NCBI GenBank assembly: GCA_001512945.1
Contig: LFTF01000127.1
Location: 1-38,083 of the forward strand
DNA length: 38,083 nucleotides
Direction: 5' to 3'
Source: Clostridiales bacterium DTU023
Lineage (GTDB): Bacteria > Bacillota > Clostridia > Saccharofermentanales > DTU023
Under the pieces are notes generated by a model, which saw only the letters and a program-made list of their open reading frames with translations, searched no databases and was not told where the DNA came from. The position numbers and the translations under genes were made by a program. Within the stretch, counting starts at the first letter, position 1, and each line of letters begins with the position of its first letter. Of the stretch, positions 8,623 to 17,373 are shown one piece after another.

Positions 8623-9262
8623 CCTTTTGTTCCTCTCTATGCTTTGGGTGGCATGCTTTGAGAATATGATACCCTTTTGCGCGAGCAACTGTTGTGACAG
8701 CCTCGAAATACAATTGGAGTTCGCGTTTCGCGGTGGCTGCACCCTGTTTGACACGGATCACAACATAAAAAACGCCATCGGGCGTCAACCGGGAACTTAC
8801 CTGCCGGAAAAGGCGATAAACAGTTTCTTTGCCTGCACGGATTGGCGGATTAGATAGGACGAGATCAAAAATGGCGTCACCGGGCACACCATCTGCTTCC
8901 ACGAAACGAGTGCGACTGGACATGCCCTCATGTTCTGCATTATGAGTAGCCAGTTCTACCGCCCGGCTATTGATATCACAGCCAGTAACTGTAAATGACG
9001 GACGGAGTTTGGCGAGCGCGATCGCCATAATGCCAACCCCTGTTCCAAGATCGAGCGTATTTAATGGCCGGTCCTTTTGTTCCGCGAGAACTGTCCTGAC
9101 AAGCAAATCAGTTCCCGGATCAACTCGATGACGCGAGAATACACTGCTGTCCGTCCGAAAAACGAATTGCACACCCTCCCACATCGCTTCGGTGGTTGCC
9201 ATATCGTGAGCCGTTACGGGAATTTTATCAAAGTAGTGTGAATGCTTGTCCGTCATTGTCAA
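8615..9262 (-). CDS. RsmC/YbxB-like class I SAM-dependent methyltransferase
   Basis: The 215-residue protein has a single MTS domain. Motif I is DLGTGVGIMAIAL (about 71-83), the acidic end of strand 2 is GCDIN, and the catalytic motif IV is LSNPPIRAGK. The Asn-Pro-Pro signature and the neighbouring RAGK are typical of the small 16S rRNA guanine-N2 methyltransferase (RsmC-like, YbxB) group of Firmicutes. The exact target base is inferred only from the family. TTG at 9262 abuts the queT stop; ATG at 9256 would shorten the protein by two residues. Neither has a strong ribosome-binding site (AAGGGA lies 10 bases before the TTG), so coupling to queT is likely. It is third in the ileS-queT operon. 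Confidence 0.85.
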   Translation of the reverse strand: MTMTDKHSHYFDKIPVTAHDMATTEAMWEGVQFVFRTDSSVFSRHRVDPGTDLLVRTVLAEQKDRPLNTLDLGTGVGIMAIALAKLRPSFTVTGCDINSRAVELATHNAEHEGMSSRTRFVEADGVPGDAIFDLVLSNPPIRAGKETVYRLFRQVSSRLTPDGVFYVVIRVKQGAATAKRELQLYFEAVTTVARAKGYHILKACHPKHREEQKDE

Positions 9263-9916
9263 TTACGGTGAATCCCTTTCTTTTGAATCATGGCTCCATT
9301 CGGCCAGATAAACGCGCTGAGCCCAGGATGTTTTCTTGAGCGCCAAAATAAGGGGAAGTCCCACGCCTAGCAGGATGACCGCCTGAGAAACAAATATAGT
9401 GCCAATACTTGCGGCAATCAGTGTCGGTGAAACGTCGTTCGTCCGGATCAAGAAAGGCAAATAGGTTCCGACAACCACGGCATTCAGGACAATTGGCGGG
9501 ACAAGCGGAACAATCTGCTGCATAAAATGCTTTAGTGAAAACCCCGTATCAACGGGTATTTCGCGTGTAACTTCAAGTGCTAGGCGACGACGCCACGATC
9601 TTCCTATTCGCCACGTCGCGACAGCCGCCAGAAGTGTTGTCGCGCTACCTGCGAGCACATCTACGAGACCAAGTGGCGCGGGGTTCAGAAGATTTGAGAC
9701 AAGGCAACCCACGAAAACACCGATGATCGCGGACGGGAATAGTGCAGGAAGAGCCGTCAATGCTTCTGCGAGCCGGAACTGTACGACGGAAAAACTCATG
9801 AAAGACGTCGCCATTGTCAACGCCAAATACAGAGCGACAACCAGCGCACTTTGTGTCAACGAAACAAGTGGGCTGGCGCCCGGCCGTTTATTCAGCGATA
9901 TACGTGATCTGTCCAT
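9263..9916 (-). CDS. queT: QueT family queuosine-precursor transporter (ECF S component)
   Basis: The 217-residue protein has about six membrane segments. It shows the QueT/DUF988 pattern: a first helix ALVVALYLALT, then FSVVQFRLAEALTALPALFPSAIIG, GCLVSNLL and GLVDVLAGSATTLLAA. The family takes up preQ1 or related 7-deazapurines and works with the shared ECF energising module, whose genes are not here. It begins 34 bases after ileS and ends one base before the methyltransferase, so it belongs to a tRNA and rRNA function operon. No preQ1 riboswitch is possible in the 34-base gap. The start ATG has only a weak ribosome-binding site. An insert of about 30 polar residues (about 105-135) lies between the two halves. 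Confidence 0.88.
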   Translation of the reverse strand: MDRSRISLNKRPGASPLVSLTQSALVVALYLALTMATSFMSFSVVQFRLAEALTALPALFPSAIIGVFVGCLVSNLLNPAPLGLVDVLAGSATTLLAAVATWRIGRSWRRRLALEVTREIPVDTGFSLKHFMQQIVPLVPPIVLNAVVVGTYLPFLIRTNDVSPTLIAASIGTIFVSQAVILLGVGLPLILALKKTSWAQRVYLAEWSHDSKERDSP

Positions 9917-9950
9917 TCAAAACGTTCCGTCTTGCTGGCGGATACAACAA

Positions 9951-12900
9951 TCAGTCGTTCGGAGACGCTACAACGACGGCGAATACCATCTGATGGCCGT
10001 TGATGTCCCACGTTTGCGCGGTTACTCCTTCGGGGAGCGCTTCGCCTTCATCGTAATAGATCATCTGATCAGCCAAGACATCCGCCATGATGTCTTCGGC
10101 ATAGTCATCAAAGACTTTCTGCTGCTCATTACGCATGACATGTAAATAGATCCGGTCTGTGACCTGGAAACCACTGGATCGACGCATCGTCTGCACCTTG
10201 CTGACGATCTCACGAACCATACCTTCTTCGATCAATTCCAGTGTTAAGGCTGTCACCAGGGCGACTTTGACATCGCCTGCGGTTTCTACGGCAAATCCTT
10301 CGGCCGGTATTTCCTCAACGAGCAGATCGTCAAGCGTCAGATGGTAAACCGTGCCGTCAACGTCAAGCTCAATTGTGCGATCCTGCTGAAGCGCGTCCAT
10401 GGTGACTCTGCCTGGTAGCGCCTCGATCATGGGGCGCGCTTTGGGAAGATCTCCACCCATCAAACGCCCGAGCGTTCTTAGTTGCGGCTTGAAAGTGAAA
10501 TCGATGAGGCACCTGTCGTCCTCTGCGACTGTGAGTTTGCGAACATTTAGCTCGTCTAAGATAAGCGCGCACAATTCCGCGGAAAGAGGTTTTGTTCCGA
10601 CTACAACCATTTCAGACAACGGCTGGCGAATCTTGAGTTGCGCGTTGTTTCTTGCCGCGCGCCCCAGTGATACAAGCTCGAGCACGCGCTCCATATCTTG
10701 TTCAAGCGCCGAGTCGATCCGATCTTCGCGTGCGGTTGGGAAATCGCACATGTGTATACTTTCCGGTACATTCGGGAAATGACCGGCTATAAGGTTTTGG
10801 TAAACAGTTTCGGCCATAAATGGCGTAAAAGGCGCGATCAGATGTGCCATTGTCACCAGGATGTCGTGCAACACGATATAGGCTGTGATCTTGTCAGCAT
10901 CCATGTCAGGACCCCAGTAACGCTCACGCGACCGGCGAACATACCAATTCGATAAATCTTCAACGAACGCTTCCAAAGCTCGCGCGGCCATCGTGATGTC
11001 GCAAGCTTCGAGTCTTTTGTCGACTTCACGGCAAAGCGAATTCAACCGGCTCTCAATCCAACGGTCCATCACCGTCTTGTGTTCATCAACGGGGTAATCC
11101 CGATATTCATACCTATCAAACTCGTCAATATTCGCGTAAAGCACAAAGAACGCGTACGTGTTCCAGAATGTACCCATGAAACGTCGCTTGGCCTCATTGA
11201 CGGACGCTTCCGAAAAACGGGCCGAGAGCCAGGGTTGGCTTCCGGAATAGAACATCCACCGCATGGCGTCCGCGCCCTCGAGGTCGAGAATACTCGCCGG
11301 CTCAACGATATTGCCCAAATGCTTTGACATCTTGATGCCGTCCTTGTCGAGAACATGTCCCAGCACCAAACACATCTTGTAAGCCTCGCTGTCAAAGAGG
11401 CATGTACTAATCGCGTGAAGATTGTAAAACCAGCCGCGTGTCTGATCGATCGCCTCGGAAATAAAGTCTGCGGGCATCCGCTCTTTGCAAATTTCTTGAT
11501 TTTCAAATGGGTAGTGATACTGAGCAAATGGCATTGAACCGGCATCATACCAACAGTCAATAACTTCCGGAACACGATTCATCACGCCTGAACACTCCGG
11601 ACACGTCAGATGGACGCGGTCGATCATCGGCTTGTGAAGTTCAATATCTTCCGGACAGTCAGGCGACATCTTTTTCATCTCCGCGATTGAACCTACCATA
11701 TGGAGTTTGTCACACGATTCACACTCCCATACGGGTAGCGGTGTGCCCCAGTAGCGTTCGCGCGACAGGCACCAATCGACAACATTTTCAAGGAAATTGC
11801 CAAACCGTCCCGGACCGATGTGTGGAGGGATCCAGTTAATCTTTGCATTATTTACAAGCAAATTGTCGCGTACTTTGGTCATCTCAATGAACCACGCCAT
11901 GCGCGCATAATAAATGAGCGGCGTGTCGCAGCGCCAGCAAAACGGATAGGTATGCTCCGTCTCATCCTCACCGAGGAGGAGATTCCATTCTCTCAAAAGC
12001 TCAACAAGTCCATCGTCGGCATCCTTGCAGAAGACACCGACAAATCCGGTGACCTCCTCCGTCATAGTGCCGTCTTCTGCAACAAACTGGATCAGCGGCA
12101 AATCATTGGCACGACCGATCCGCGCGTCATCTTCACCGAACGCCGGAGCGATGTGCACAATTCCTGTGCCTTCCGTCAGCGTGACGTAAGGATCCGCGAC
12201 AACATAGAATGCTTGCTTGCCCGAATTGGCGACCGTATCAACCGCGTACGGATAGATCGGCTCGTATTTTTTTCCGAGCAGATCACTGCCTTTATATGTA
12301 TCGAGTATGCGGGCGTCTTCGCCGAAGACTTTGTGACATAAAGCTTTGGCAACAATGTATCTGGGATTTCCCGGTGATCCGCCGGGTTCCTGATCGACTT
12401 CGCAAAGCACATAAAGCTCATCCGCGTTAACGCACAAGGCGACGTTCGACGGAAGTGTCCACGGAGTCGTAGTCCAGATAGCAAAGTAAGTATTAGATTG
12501 CCCCTCAACACGAGCACGTACAAAAATCGACCGCTCCTTGATATCGCGGTATCCTTGCGCAACCTCGTGGCTTGAAAGTGATGTTCCGCAGCGCGGGCAA
12601 TAGGGCACTACCTTGTGTCCCTTGTAAATCAGTCCTTTATCCCAGATCTCGCGAAGCGACCACCAAACCGACTCGATATAGTCATTTTCGTAAGTAACGT
12701 ACGGATTGTCCATGTCGGCCCAAAATCCAATGCGCTCTGACATCTCCTCCCATTCTCTCTTGTATTTCCAAACAGATTCTTTGCATTCTTTTATGAATGC
12801 CTCGACGCCAAACGCCTCGATCTGTTCCTTACCATCCAGGCCGAGCCGTTTCTCAACCTCCAGCTCCACAGGAAGACCGTGTGTGTCCCATCCGGCTTTG

Positions 12901-13142
12901 CGCGGTACGAAGTAACCCTTCATCGTCCGGTAACGCGGGATGAGATCTTTAATGGCGCGTGTCAGCACATGGCCGGCGTGTGGCATACCGTTCGCGGTCG
13001 GCGGGCCGTCATAAAATGAATATATAGGCCCATCTTCTCTGTTTTGCATCGATTTATTAAAAACATCGTGTTCTCGCCAAAAAGTCAGAATTTTTTCTTC
13101 ACGTTGGACAAAATCGAGACCGCTGTCTACTTTTTCATACAT
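9951..13142 (-). CDS. ileS: Isoleucyl-tRNA synthetase, type 2
   Basis: The 1063-residue class Ia synthetase charges tRNA-Ile. Its HIGH motif is PHAGH (54-58) within SFYDGPPTANGMPHAGH and its KMSKS motif is KMSKH (604-608). The CP1 editing domain shows TTTPWTLPSN (224-233) and GTGIVHIAPAFGEDD (325-339). Cys pairs at CPRC (182-185), CESC and CPEC suggest structural zinc sites. Length and the FYDGPP/GWDTHGLPVE patterns place it in the eukaryote-like type 2 group, which in known cases is poorly inhibited by mupirocin. The start ATG has AAGGAG ten bases upstream. It is first in the operon ileS-queT-methyltransferase-ispF, read from a consensus promoter. Confidence 0.97.
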   Translation of the reverse strand: MYEKVDSGLDFVQREEKILTFWREHDVFNKSMQNREDGPIYSFYDGPPTANGMPHAGHVLTRAIKDLIPRYRTMKGYFVPRKAGWDTHGLPVELEVEKRLGLDGKEQIEAFGVEAFIKECKESVWKYKREWEEMSERIGFWADMDNPYVTYENDYIESVWWSLREIWDKGLIYKGHKVVPYCPRCGTSLSSHEVAQGYRDIKERSIFVRARVEGQSNTYFAIWTTTPWTLPSNVALCVNADELYVLCEVDQEPGGSPGNPRYIVAKALCHKVFGEDARILDTYKGSDLLGKKYEPIYPYAVDTVANSGKQAFYVVADPYVTLTEGTGIVHIAPAFGEDDARIGRANDLPLIQFVAEDGTMTEEVTGFVGVFCKDADDGLVELLREWNLLLGEDETEHTYPFCWRCDTPLIYYARMAWFIEMTKVRDNLLVNNAKINWIPPHIGPGRFGNFLENVVDWCLSRERYWGTPLPVWECESCDKLHMVGSIAEMKKMSPDCPEDIELHKPMIDRVHLTCPECSGVMNRVPEVIDCWYDAGSMPFAQYHYPFENQEICKERMPADFISEAIDQTRGWFYNLHAISTCLFDSEAYKMCLVLGHVLDKDGIKMSKHLGNIVEPASILDLEGADAMRWMFYSGSQPWLSARFSEASVNEAKRRFMGTFWNTYAFFVLYANIDEFDRYEYRDYPVDEHKTVMDRWIESRLNSLCREVDKRLEACDITMAARALEAFVEDLSNWYVRRSRERYWGPDMDADKITAYIVLHDILVTMAHLIAPFTPFMAETVYQNLIAGHFPNVPESIHMCDFPTAREDRIDSALEQDMERVLELVSLGRAARNNAQLKIRQPLSEMVVVGTKPLSAELCALILDELNVRKLTVAEDDRCLIDFTFKPQLRTLGRLMGGDLPKARPMIEALPGRVTMDALQQDRTIELDVDGTVYHLTLDDLLVEEIPAEGFAVETAGDVKVALVTALTLELIEEGMVREIVSKVQTMRRSSGFQVTDRIYLHVMRNEQQKVFDDYAEDIMADVLADQMIYYDEGEALPEGVTAQTWDINGHQMVFAVVVASPND

Positions 13143-13234
13143 GAATTGTGTTCTCCTTGCAGGTTGTCATCTTCGCCCGATCTTGGGACACTGTCAAAAA
13201 TTGCAGGTGCCGGCGGCAGACCAATATCTAAATG

Positions 13235-13264
13235 ATTATAGTGTCAGGCGCCAGTTTGTGTCAA
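13235..13264 (-). promoter_or_regulatory. Consensus sigma-A promoter for ileS operon
   Basis: On the minus strand there is a perfect TTGACA (13264-13259) and a perfect TATAAT (13240-13235) with an 18-base spacer. Transcription should start near 13228, leaving a leader of about 85 bases. That is too short for a T-box, and none of the conserved T-box sequence is seen. Confidence 0.85.
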
Positions 13265-13343
13265 TCAAACACCTTCCTACCGCGGTTCAGACAATCAGGA
13301 CAAGTGTGTATGTTCGCTAGTATTTTATGCAATCATGGCGCTG

Positions 13344-13362
13344 ATGTTCACCTAATGTTCAC
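13344..13362 (+). repeat. Tandem 8-bp direct repeat upstream of the purine permease
   Basis: ATGTTCAC occurs at 13344-13351 and again at 13355-13362, a period of 11 bases (one helical turn). It lies about 62 bases before the permease start, in the divergent ileS/permease gap. This would suit a dimeric regulator bound on one DNA face. No convincing -35/-10 pair for the permease was found, and no purine riboswitch pattern is visible. Confidence 0.35.
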
Positions 13363-13423
13363 ATTTCAGTGATATTTTATGGGTGGAGAATTACTCTACA
13401 GAGGAATCATTGAGGAGGTTTTT

Positions 13424-14788
13424 ATGTTAGAAAAATGGTTTAAGCTCAAAGATCACGGCGTAAACGTGAAGGGTGAGCTTGCGGCCGGTTTAACGACGTT
13501 CATGACAATGGCGTACATACTGGCTGTCAACCCCCAAATTTTGAGTGCAACTGGCATGAATCCAGGCGGCGTGCTGATTGCTACAGCGCTCGCATCCGCG
13601 GTTGCCTGCGTCGCCATGGCCTTCATGGCCAACCTGCCGTTTGCGCTCGCACCCGGCATGGGACTAAACGCGTATTTTGCCTATACGGTTGTGCTCCAGA
13701 TGGGGTATTCGTGGCAATTCGCTCTGTTTGCGGTATTTGTTGAAGGACTTATCTTTATTGTCCTTTCATTGACCAATGTCCGCGAAGCAATTTTCGATGC
13801 GATCCCGCTATCGCTCAAGCATGCGGTTGGCGCTGGCATCGGTCTATTTATCGCATTCATCGGTCTGCAAAATTCAGGCCTCGTCCAGAAAAATCCTGAG
13901 ACACTAGTTGAACTCGTCCCTTTCAAAGACACAATGGGCAACGTCGGACTACCCGCGCTCCTAACGCTTGTCGGCGTCATCCTGATCGCTGTGCTCGCGC
14001 ACAAGAAGGTGAAGGGCTCGTTGCTGATCGGCATGCTGGGAGTCTGGATCGTTGGCATTATTTTGCAGGCAACCGGACTCTATGTAGTACAACCGGAACT
14101 TGGAATGTTCTCACTCTATCCTTCGTGGGGATTGCCCGATTTTGCCGGATTCGGTCAGATCGCAGGCCAGGCGTTCAGCGCGGAGGCATTTGCGAACTTC
14201 AACATCGGAGATTTCATAATCATCTTGTTCTCGTTCCTGTTTGTCGATATCTTTGACACACTGGGCACACTTATTGGGGTCGCCTCCAAGGCAGACATGC
14301 TTGATGAAAACGGCAAACTTCCAAAAATCAAAGGCGCGCTGTTAGCTGATGCTGTCGGCACAGTTGTCGGTGCTGTCGCAGGAACATCAACCGTCACGAC
14401 CTACGTCGAGAGTGCCGCCGGTGTCGCTGAAGGTGGCCGCACAGGACTTACAGCACTCACAACAGGTGTTCTTTTCCTGTTTGCGATCATCTTGGCACCG
14501 ATCTTCGTCGCGATCCCGGCGTTTGCGACCTCGGCCGCGTTGATCTACGTCGGATTTTTGATGTTGTCATCTATCCTGAAGGTTGATTTCAATGACATCA
14601 CTGAAGCACTCCCCGCATACGTTGCCTTGTTTGCGATGCCGTTCTTCTACAGCATCTCAGCCGGCATTATGCTAGGGATCATCTTCTACGTCCTGATCAA
14701 CCTACTCAGCGGCAAATTCGAAAAGATCAGCGTGCTGATGTACATCTTGGCTATTGCGTTTATCTTGAAATTCGCTTTCTTAGGTTAA
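13424..14788 (+). CDS. pbuG: NCS2-type purine permease (AzgA/PbuG-like)
   Basis: The 454-residue integral membrane protein has the hallmarks of the adenine/guanine/hypoxanthine permease group: GELAAGLTTFMTMAYILAVNP near the N-terminus, APGMGLNAYFAY, and DIFDTLGTLIGVASKADM. TSTVTTYVESAAGVAEGGRTGLTAL then forms the substrate-binding segment, and about a dozen hydrophobic helices span the chain. It imports purine bases, driven by an ion gradient. ATG 13424 is chosen because GAGGAGG stands five bases upstream and the protein then begins MLEKWFKLKDHG as in relatives; the ATG 45 bases earlier has no such site. The exact base preference cannot be read from the sequence. A terminator follows at 14831. 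Confidence 0.93.
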   Translation: MLEKWFKLKDHGVNVKGELAAGLTTFMTMAYILAVNPQILSATGMNPGGVLIATALASAVACVAMAFMANLPFALAPGMGLNAYFAYTVVLQMGYSWQFALFAVFVEGLIFIVLSLTNVREAIFDAIPLSLKHAVGAGIGLFIAFIGLQNSGLVQKNPETLVELVPFKDTMGNVGLPALLTLVGVILIAVLAHKKVKGSLLIGMLGVWIVGIILQATGLYVVQPELGMFSLYPSWGLPDFAGFGQIAGQAFSAEAFANFNIGDFIIILFSFLFVDIFDTLGTLIGVASKADMLDENGKLPKIKGALLADAVGTVVGAVAGTSTVTTYVESAAGVAEGGRTGLTALTTGVLFLFAIILAPIFVAIPAFATSAALIYVGFLMLSSILKVDFNDITEALPAYVALFAMPFFYSISAGIMLGIIFYVLINLLSGKFEKISVLMYILAIAFILKFAFLG

Positions 14789-14830
14789 GACGTTACTGTA
14801 GCTAACACACCAACAACACCTCTGTTTTAG

Positions 14831-14867
14831 AAAAGCCCAGGCAGGAAGCCCGGGCTTTTCTTGTATT
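14831..14867 (+). terminator. Rho-independent terminator of the purine permease
   Basis: AAAAGCCC pairs with GGGCTTTT (8 bp). Inside it, after one mismatch, GGC pairs with GCC around a five-base loop. The hairpin spans 14831-14859 and ends in a T-rich run (TTTTCTTGTATTT). Confidence 0.85.
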
Positions 14868-14893
14868 TAGACACATCGCTCGAGCCCACTCAT

Positions 14894-14912
14894 GGCTCAT
14901 GATCATTGAGCC
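14894..14912. repeat. Inverted repeat before the phosphoesterase gene
   Basis: GGCTCA and TGAGCC (6 bp arms, 7-base centre that contains TGATCA) lie 40 bases before the start of the following gene and overlap its possible -35 box. It could be an operator or a weak hairpin; the sequence alone does not decide. Confidence 0.3.
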
Positions 14913-14933
14913 TGTTGCAGAGTATCTTATCTT
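14906..14933 (+). promoter_or_regulatory. Possible promoter giving a near-leaderless phosphoesterase mRNA
   Basis: TTGAGC (14906-14911), a 16-base spacer and TATCTT (14928-14933) form a moderate sigma-A type match. Transcription would start near 14940, only about 12 bases before the ATG at 14952, which has no Shine-Dalgarno sequence. Confidence 0.3.
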
Positions 14934-14951
14934 TCGTGTACGCTTGACACT

Positions 14952-15803
14952 ATGAATCCTTGGTTAATTGCGTTTCTTCCCATGATGGGTGCCGGAGCAC
15001 TATGTCTGCTCTATGGGTTTTTCATCGAACCACACTGGATCAAAACTCGCAAAATAACGATTACGGTCACTCGAGATAAACCATTCTATGGCAAGACAGT
15101 CGTCTTTTTCTCTGATATTCACGTTGGTCCGACAACAACCCCGAAGAAACTTGAACGACAAATGCGAGCCATCATGGCAATGAAACCAGACGCCATCATA
15201 TTCGGCGGCGATCTGGTCGAAGAACCAACACCGCTGAGAAACGAACACTTTCGTTTGATGGTCACCAGCGCTCTGTCAACGCTTCAAGCACCGCTCGGGA
15301 AATGGGCCATATTCGGCAATCACGATGTCGAAGCTCCGCGCTTCCGCACCTGGGTAACAGAGGCACTTGAAGCATCAGGGTTCACGATTTTGGAAAATGA
15401 AGGCCTAGAGCTTTCCGGACTTCCCGTTTGGGGATTTGCGAATACACATCACAGTCTGCCGCTATTTGACAGGAACACGCTCTATGGAGAATCAGCTGAA
15501 GACAAGAAAGACCCTTACACGCTCTTCTTAGTACACGAATCGGACTGGTTCCCCGACACAATGCCCGCAAACGGTCCAGGACTTGTTCTGTGCGGTCACT
15601 CGCACCATGGGCAGGTTACTCTGTTCGGTCTTCCCCTGATGCGCCCAGCGGGCGGTAAGCGCTACTGGAAAGGTCGCTATCAACTAGACAGCGATCTCTC
15701 CCTTGTCGTTAGCGCGGGACTTGGAACCGTGCATATACATGCCCGATTTTTCGCGCGCCCTGACATACTGTTTGTTGTGTTTGGAGAAGATCTCGTCAGT
15801 TAA
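14952..15803 (+). CDS. Membrane-anchored metallophosphoesterase (YkuE-like)
   Basis: The 283-residue protein starts with one N-terminal membrane helix (about 4-23), followed by a calcineurin-like phosphoesterase domain. Metal-binding motifs appear in order: SDIHVG (54-59), GGDLV (85-89), GNHD (122-125), VHE (194-196) and GHSHHGQ (215-221). The topology suggests the enzyme faces the outside or lies at the membrane. The substrate is unknown; YkuE-like relatives have been linked to phospholipid or wall-associated phosphoesters, and that is only inference here. No ribosome-binding site precedes the ATG, and there is no better in-frame start. The stop is 15 bases from the convergent hemZ stop. Transcription is probably separate from the permease because of the terminator between them. 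Confidence 0.88.
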   Translation: MNPWLIAFLPMMGAGALCLLYGFFIEPHWIKTRKITITVTRDKPFYGKTVVFFSDIHVGPTTTPKKLERQMRAIMAMKPDAIIFGGDLVEEPTPLRNEHFRLMVTSALSTLQAPLGKWAIFGNHDVEAPRFRTWVTEALEASGFTILENEGLELSGLPVWGFANTHHSLPLFDRNTLYGESAEDKKDPYTLFLVHESDWFPDTMPANGPGLVLCGHSHHGQVTLFGLPLMRPAGGKRYWKGRYQLDSDLSLVVSAGLGTVHIHARFFARPDILFVVFGEDLVS

Positions 15804-15818
15804 CTGATGCCGAAAATC

Positions 15819-17360
15819 CTATTGCGATGAGAATATGGCGCGCTTCTTGACGATCTGTTCATCGACCCGTTCAATGTAGACCAACAAGTCTTTGGGATTG
15901 TAAAGGCGTTTTGCCTTACCTTCTACAATTGCTTTCGATGACGATCCGCTGCCGAGACCGATAACAGGTACTTGGTCACTCATCATGGCAACATTGTAAA
16001 GAGATCCTCGGCCATCTCTCGTAAACCCCGTGTTTTCAAGGCCAGATCTGCAGTTTTGTTGACGATAAAGATAATAAGGAGCGTACCCATGTTCACGTAG
16101 GAGCGCATGTGCCCGTTCAACGGCATCGATCAGAGCTTGATCGGGCAAGAGAACATCGCGATCTACCAACATTTGGTCTAGGTATGAACCTTTTTTAACC
16201 GCAAGTGTATGAAGTGTAATGTTCTCAGGTCCAAGTTCGATGACTCTACTCAATGAGTCCAGCAGTTTAGTTGCGTTTTCACCGGGAAGGCCCGCGATAA
16301 GATCCATATTGATATCATCAAATCCCATGGAACGCGCGAGATGAAATGCCTTTACGGTTTCTTCGACCGTATGTCCCCGACCGATGCGTCGCAATGTCTC
16401 ATCGTGCATCGTCTGAGGGTTGATACAAATCTTATGAAAACCGAATTCCCTTGAAATCTCAAGTTTCTCCCGGTCAATCGTATCCGGACGCCCCGCTTCC
16501 ATGGTCAGCTCAACATCCTCACCAAGCGGTGCGACTGCGAGAATACCTTCTAAGTAACGGCGGAACAGAGGGACGGGAAGGCTTGTCGGTGTGCCTCCAC
16601 CATAGTAGACAGCGGCAATACGACCCGTGAAGCTATCAGTGAAGACACCTTGGGCTTCTTGGATGACCGCTTCTACATACTTGTCGAGACTTGCGCCGTG
16701 TCTTCTCGCGTCCTGCGTGATAAAACTGCAATACAAGCATCGGCTCGGACAAAATGGCAACCCAACGTAGAGAAGACAGTGGTTATTGTCCTTCTCAATC
16801 CGCGAAAGAATCGATTCTTCAGCAAGCGCTGTCTCAACCGCAAGGCGAGCCTTGGGAACAGAAAGGCGCCAGTAATCAACGAGCTCGTTGATCGCGTTGG
16901 CTTTGATCTGAGCCGGTTGTTGTGCGAGATTAGCTACCTTCCCAATCACCTCACGTGCGATCTGAGTGGGCCTAACTCCCGTCAACGCACCCCATGGATA
17001 CTCTATCCCCGTCTCTCGTGACAAAATAATGTGAAGTTGTTGCTTGAGTACACGACGCACTTCATGGAGCGGTATATGCTCGGAAATAGTATCGGTTTCC
17101 TGCCAAATATCTCCTTGAATTCGCAGACGCTTTATCGTCGTGACCGTCACAAAACAGTCAGAAGTCCCACTTCGACAAGCATTGCGAGTAGTATCCTGGC
17201 TGATAGGCGGATTGACCGTCGAGATTACGGATACTTGCTTGCTATAGGGTGCTTGGCAGGTATTCTCTTCAGTTTGTATGAACGATCCGACAAAAACCCG
17301 CGCCGCGCTCATCAACACAGGCAATTCCATGTGGCCATGCGCTTCGATTACAAAAGTCAC
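15819..17360 (-). CDS. hemZ: HemZ-like radical SAM protein (coproporphyrinogen dehydrogenase family)
   Basis: The 513-residue protein has the HemZ layout. An N-terminal region of about 195 residues contains the HemZ-specific EYPWGALTGVRPTQIA (120-135). The radical SAM domain has its [4Fe-4S] cysteines in CPSRCLYC (C204, C208, C211), then YYGGGTPTSLP (252-262) and ELTMEAGRPDT (284-294). HemZ/HemN-type enzymes oxidatively decarboxylate coproporphyrinogen III without oxygen; many Clostridia carry HemZ without a full heme pathway, and no other heme gene is visible here. The start is GTG, with GAGGGA six bases upstream that overlaps the end of the preceding acyltransferase gene (stop 13 bases away). 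The two are probably co-transcribed. Confidence 0.87.
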   Translation of the reverse strand: MTFVIEAHGHMELPVLMSAARVFVGSFIQTEENTCQAPYSKQVSVISTVNPPISQDTTRNACRSGTSDCFVTVTTIKRLRIQGDIWQETDTISEHIPLHEVRRVLKQQLHIILSRETGIEYPWGALTGVRPTQIAREVIGKVANLAQQPAQIKANAINELVDYWRLSVPKARLAVETALAEESILSRIEKDNNHCLLYVGLPFCPSRCLYCSFITQDARRHGASLDKYVEAVIQEAQGVFTDSFTGRIAAVYYGGGTPTSLPVPLFRRYLEGILAVAPLGEDVELTMEAGRPDTIDREKLEISREFGFHKICINPQTMHDETLRRIGRGHTVEETVKAFHLARSMGFDDINMDLIAGLPGENATKLLDSLSRVIELGPENITLHTLAVKKGSYLDQMLVDRDVLLPDQALIDAVERAHALLREHGYAPYYLYRQQNCRSGLENTGFTRDGRGSLYNVAMMSDQVPVIGLGSGSSSKAIVEGKAKRLYNPKDLLVYIERVDEQIVKKRAIFSSQ

Positions 17361-17373
17361 GGCAAATCCCTCA

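Noticed and set aside
8623..8754. 44-residue N-terminal extension of IspF
   Set aside because: It is the shadow of the methyltransferase gene, and AGAGGA precedes the internal ATG at 8622.
11069..11575. 168-residue open frame inside ileS, same strand
   Set aside because: It has no ribosome-binding site and no recognisable family, and it lies entirely within the coding region of ileS; it is a shadow frame.
11820..12341. 173-residue open frame antisense to ileS
   Set aside because: It lies opposite conserved synthetase codons, with no start signal or family match.
13280..13310. Sequence containing ACCGCGG near ileS, resembling part of a T-box
   Set aside because: It is on the plus strand, opposite to ileS, and upstream of the ileS promoter. 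The GGGTGG part of the T-box is absent.
13250..13423. Purine riboswitch before the purine permease
   Set aside because: I looked for the conserved junction and loop sequences of the purine aptamer and found none.
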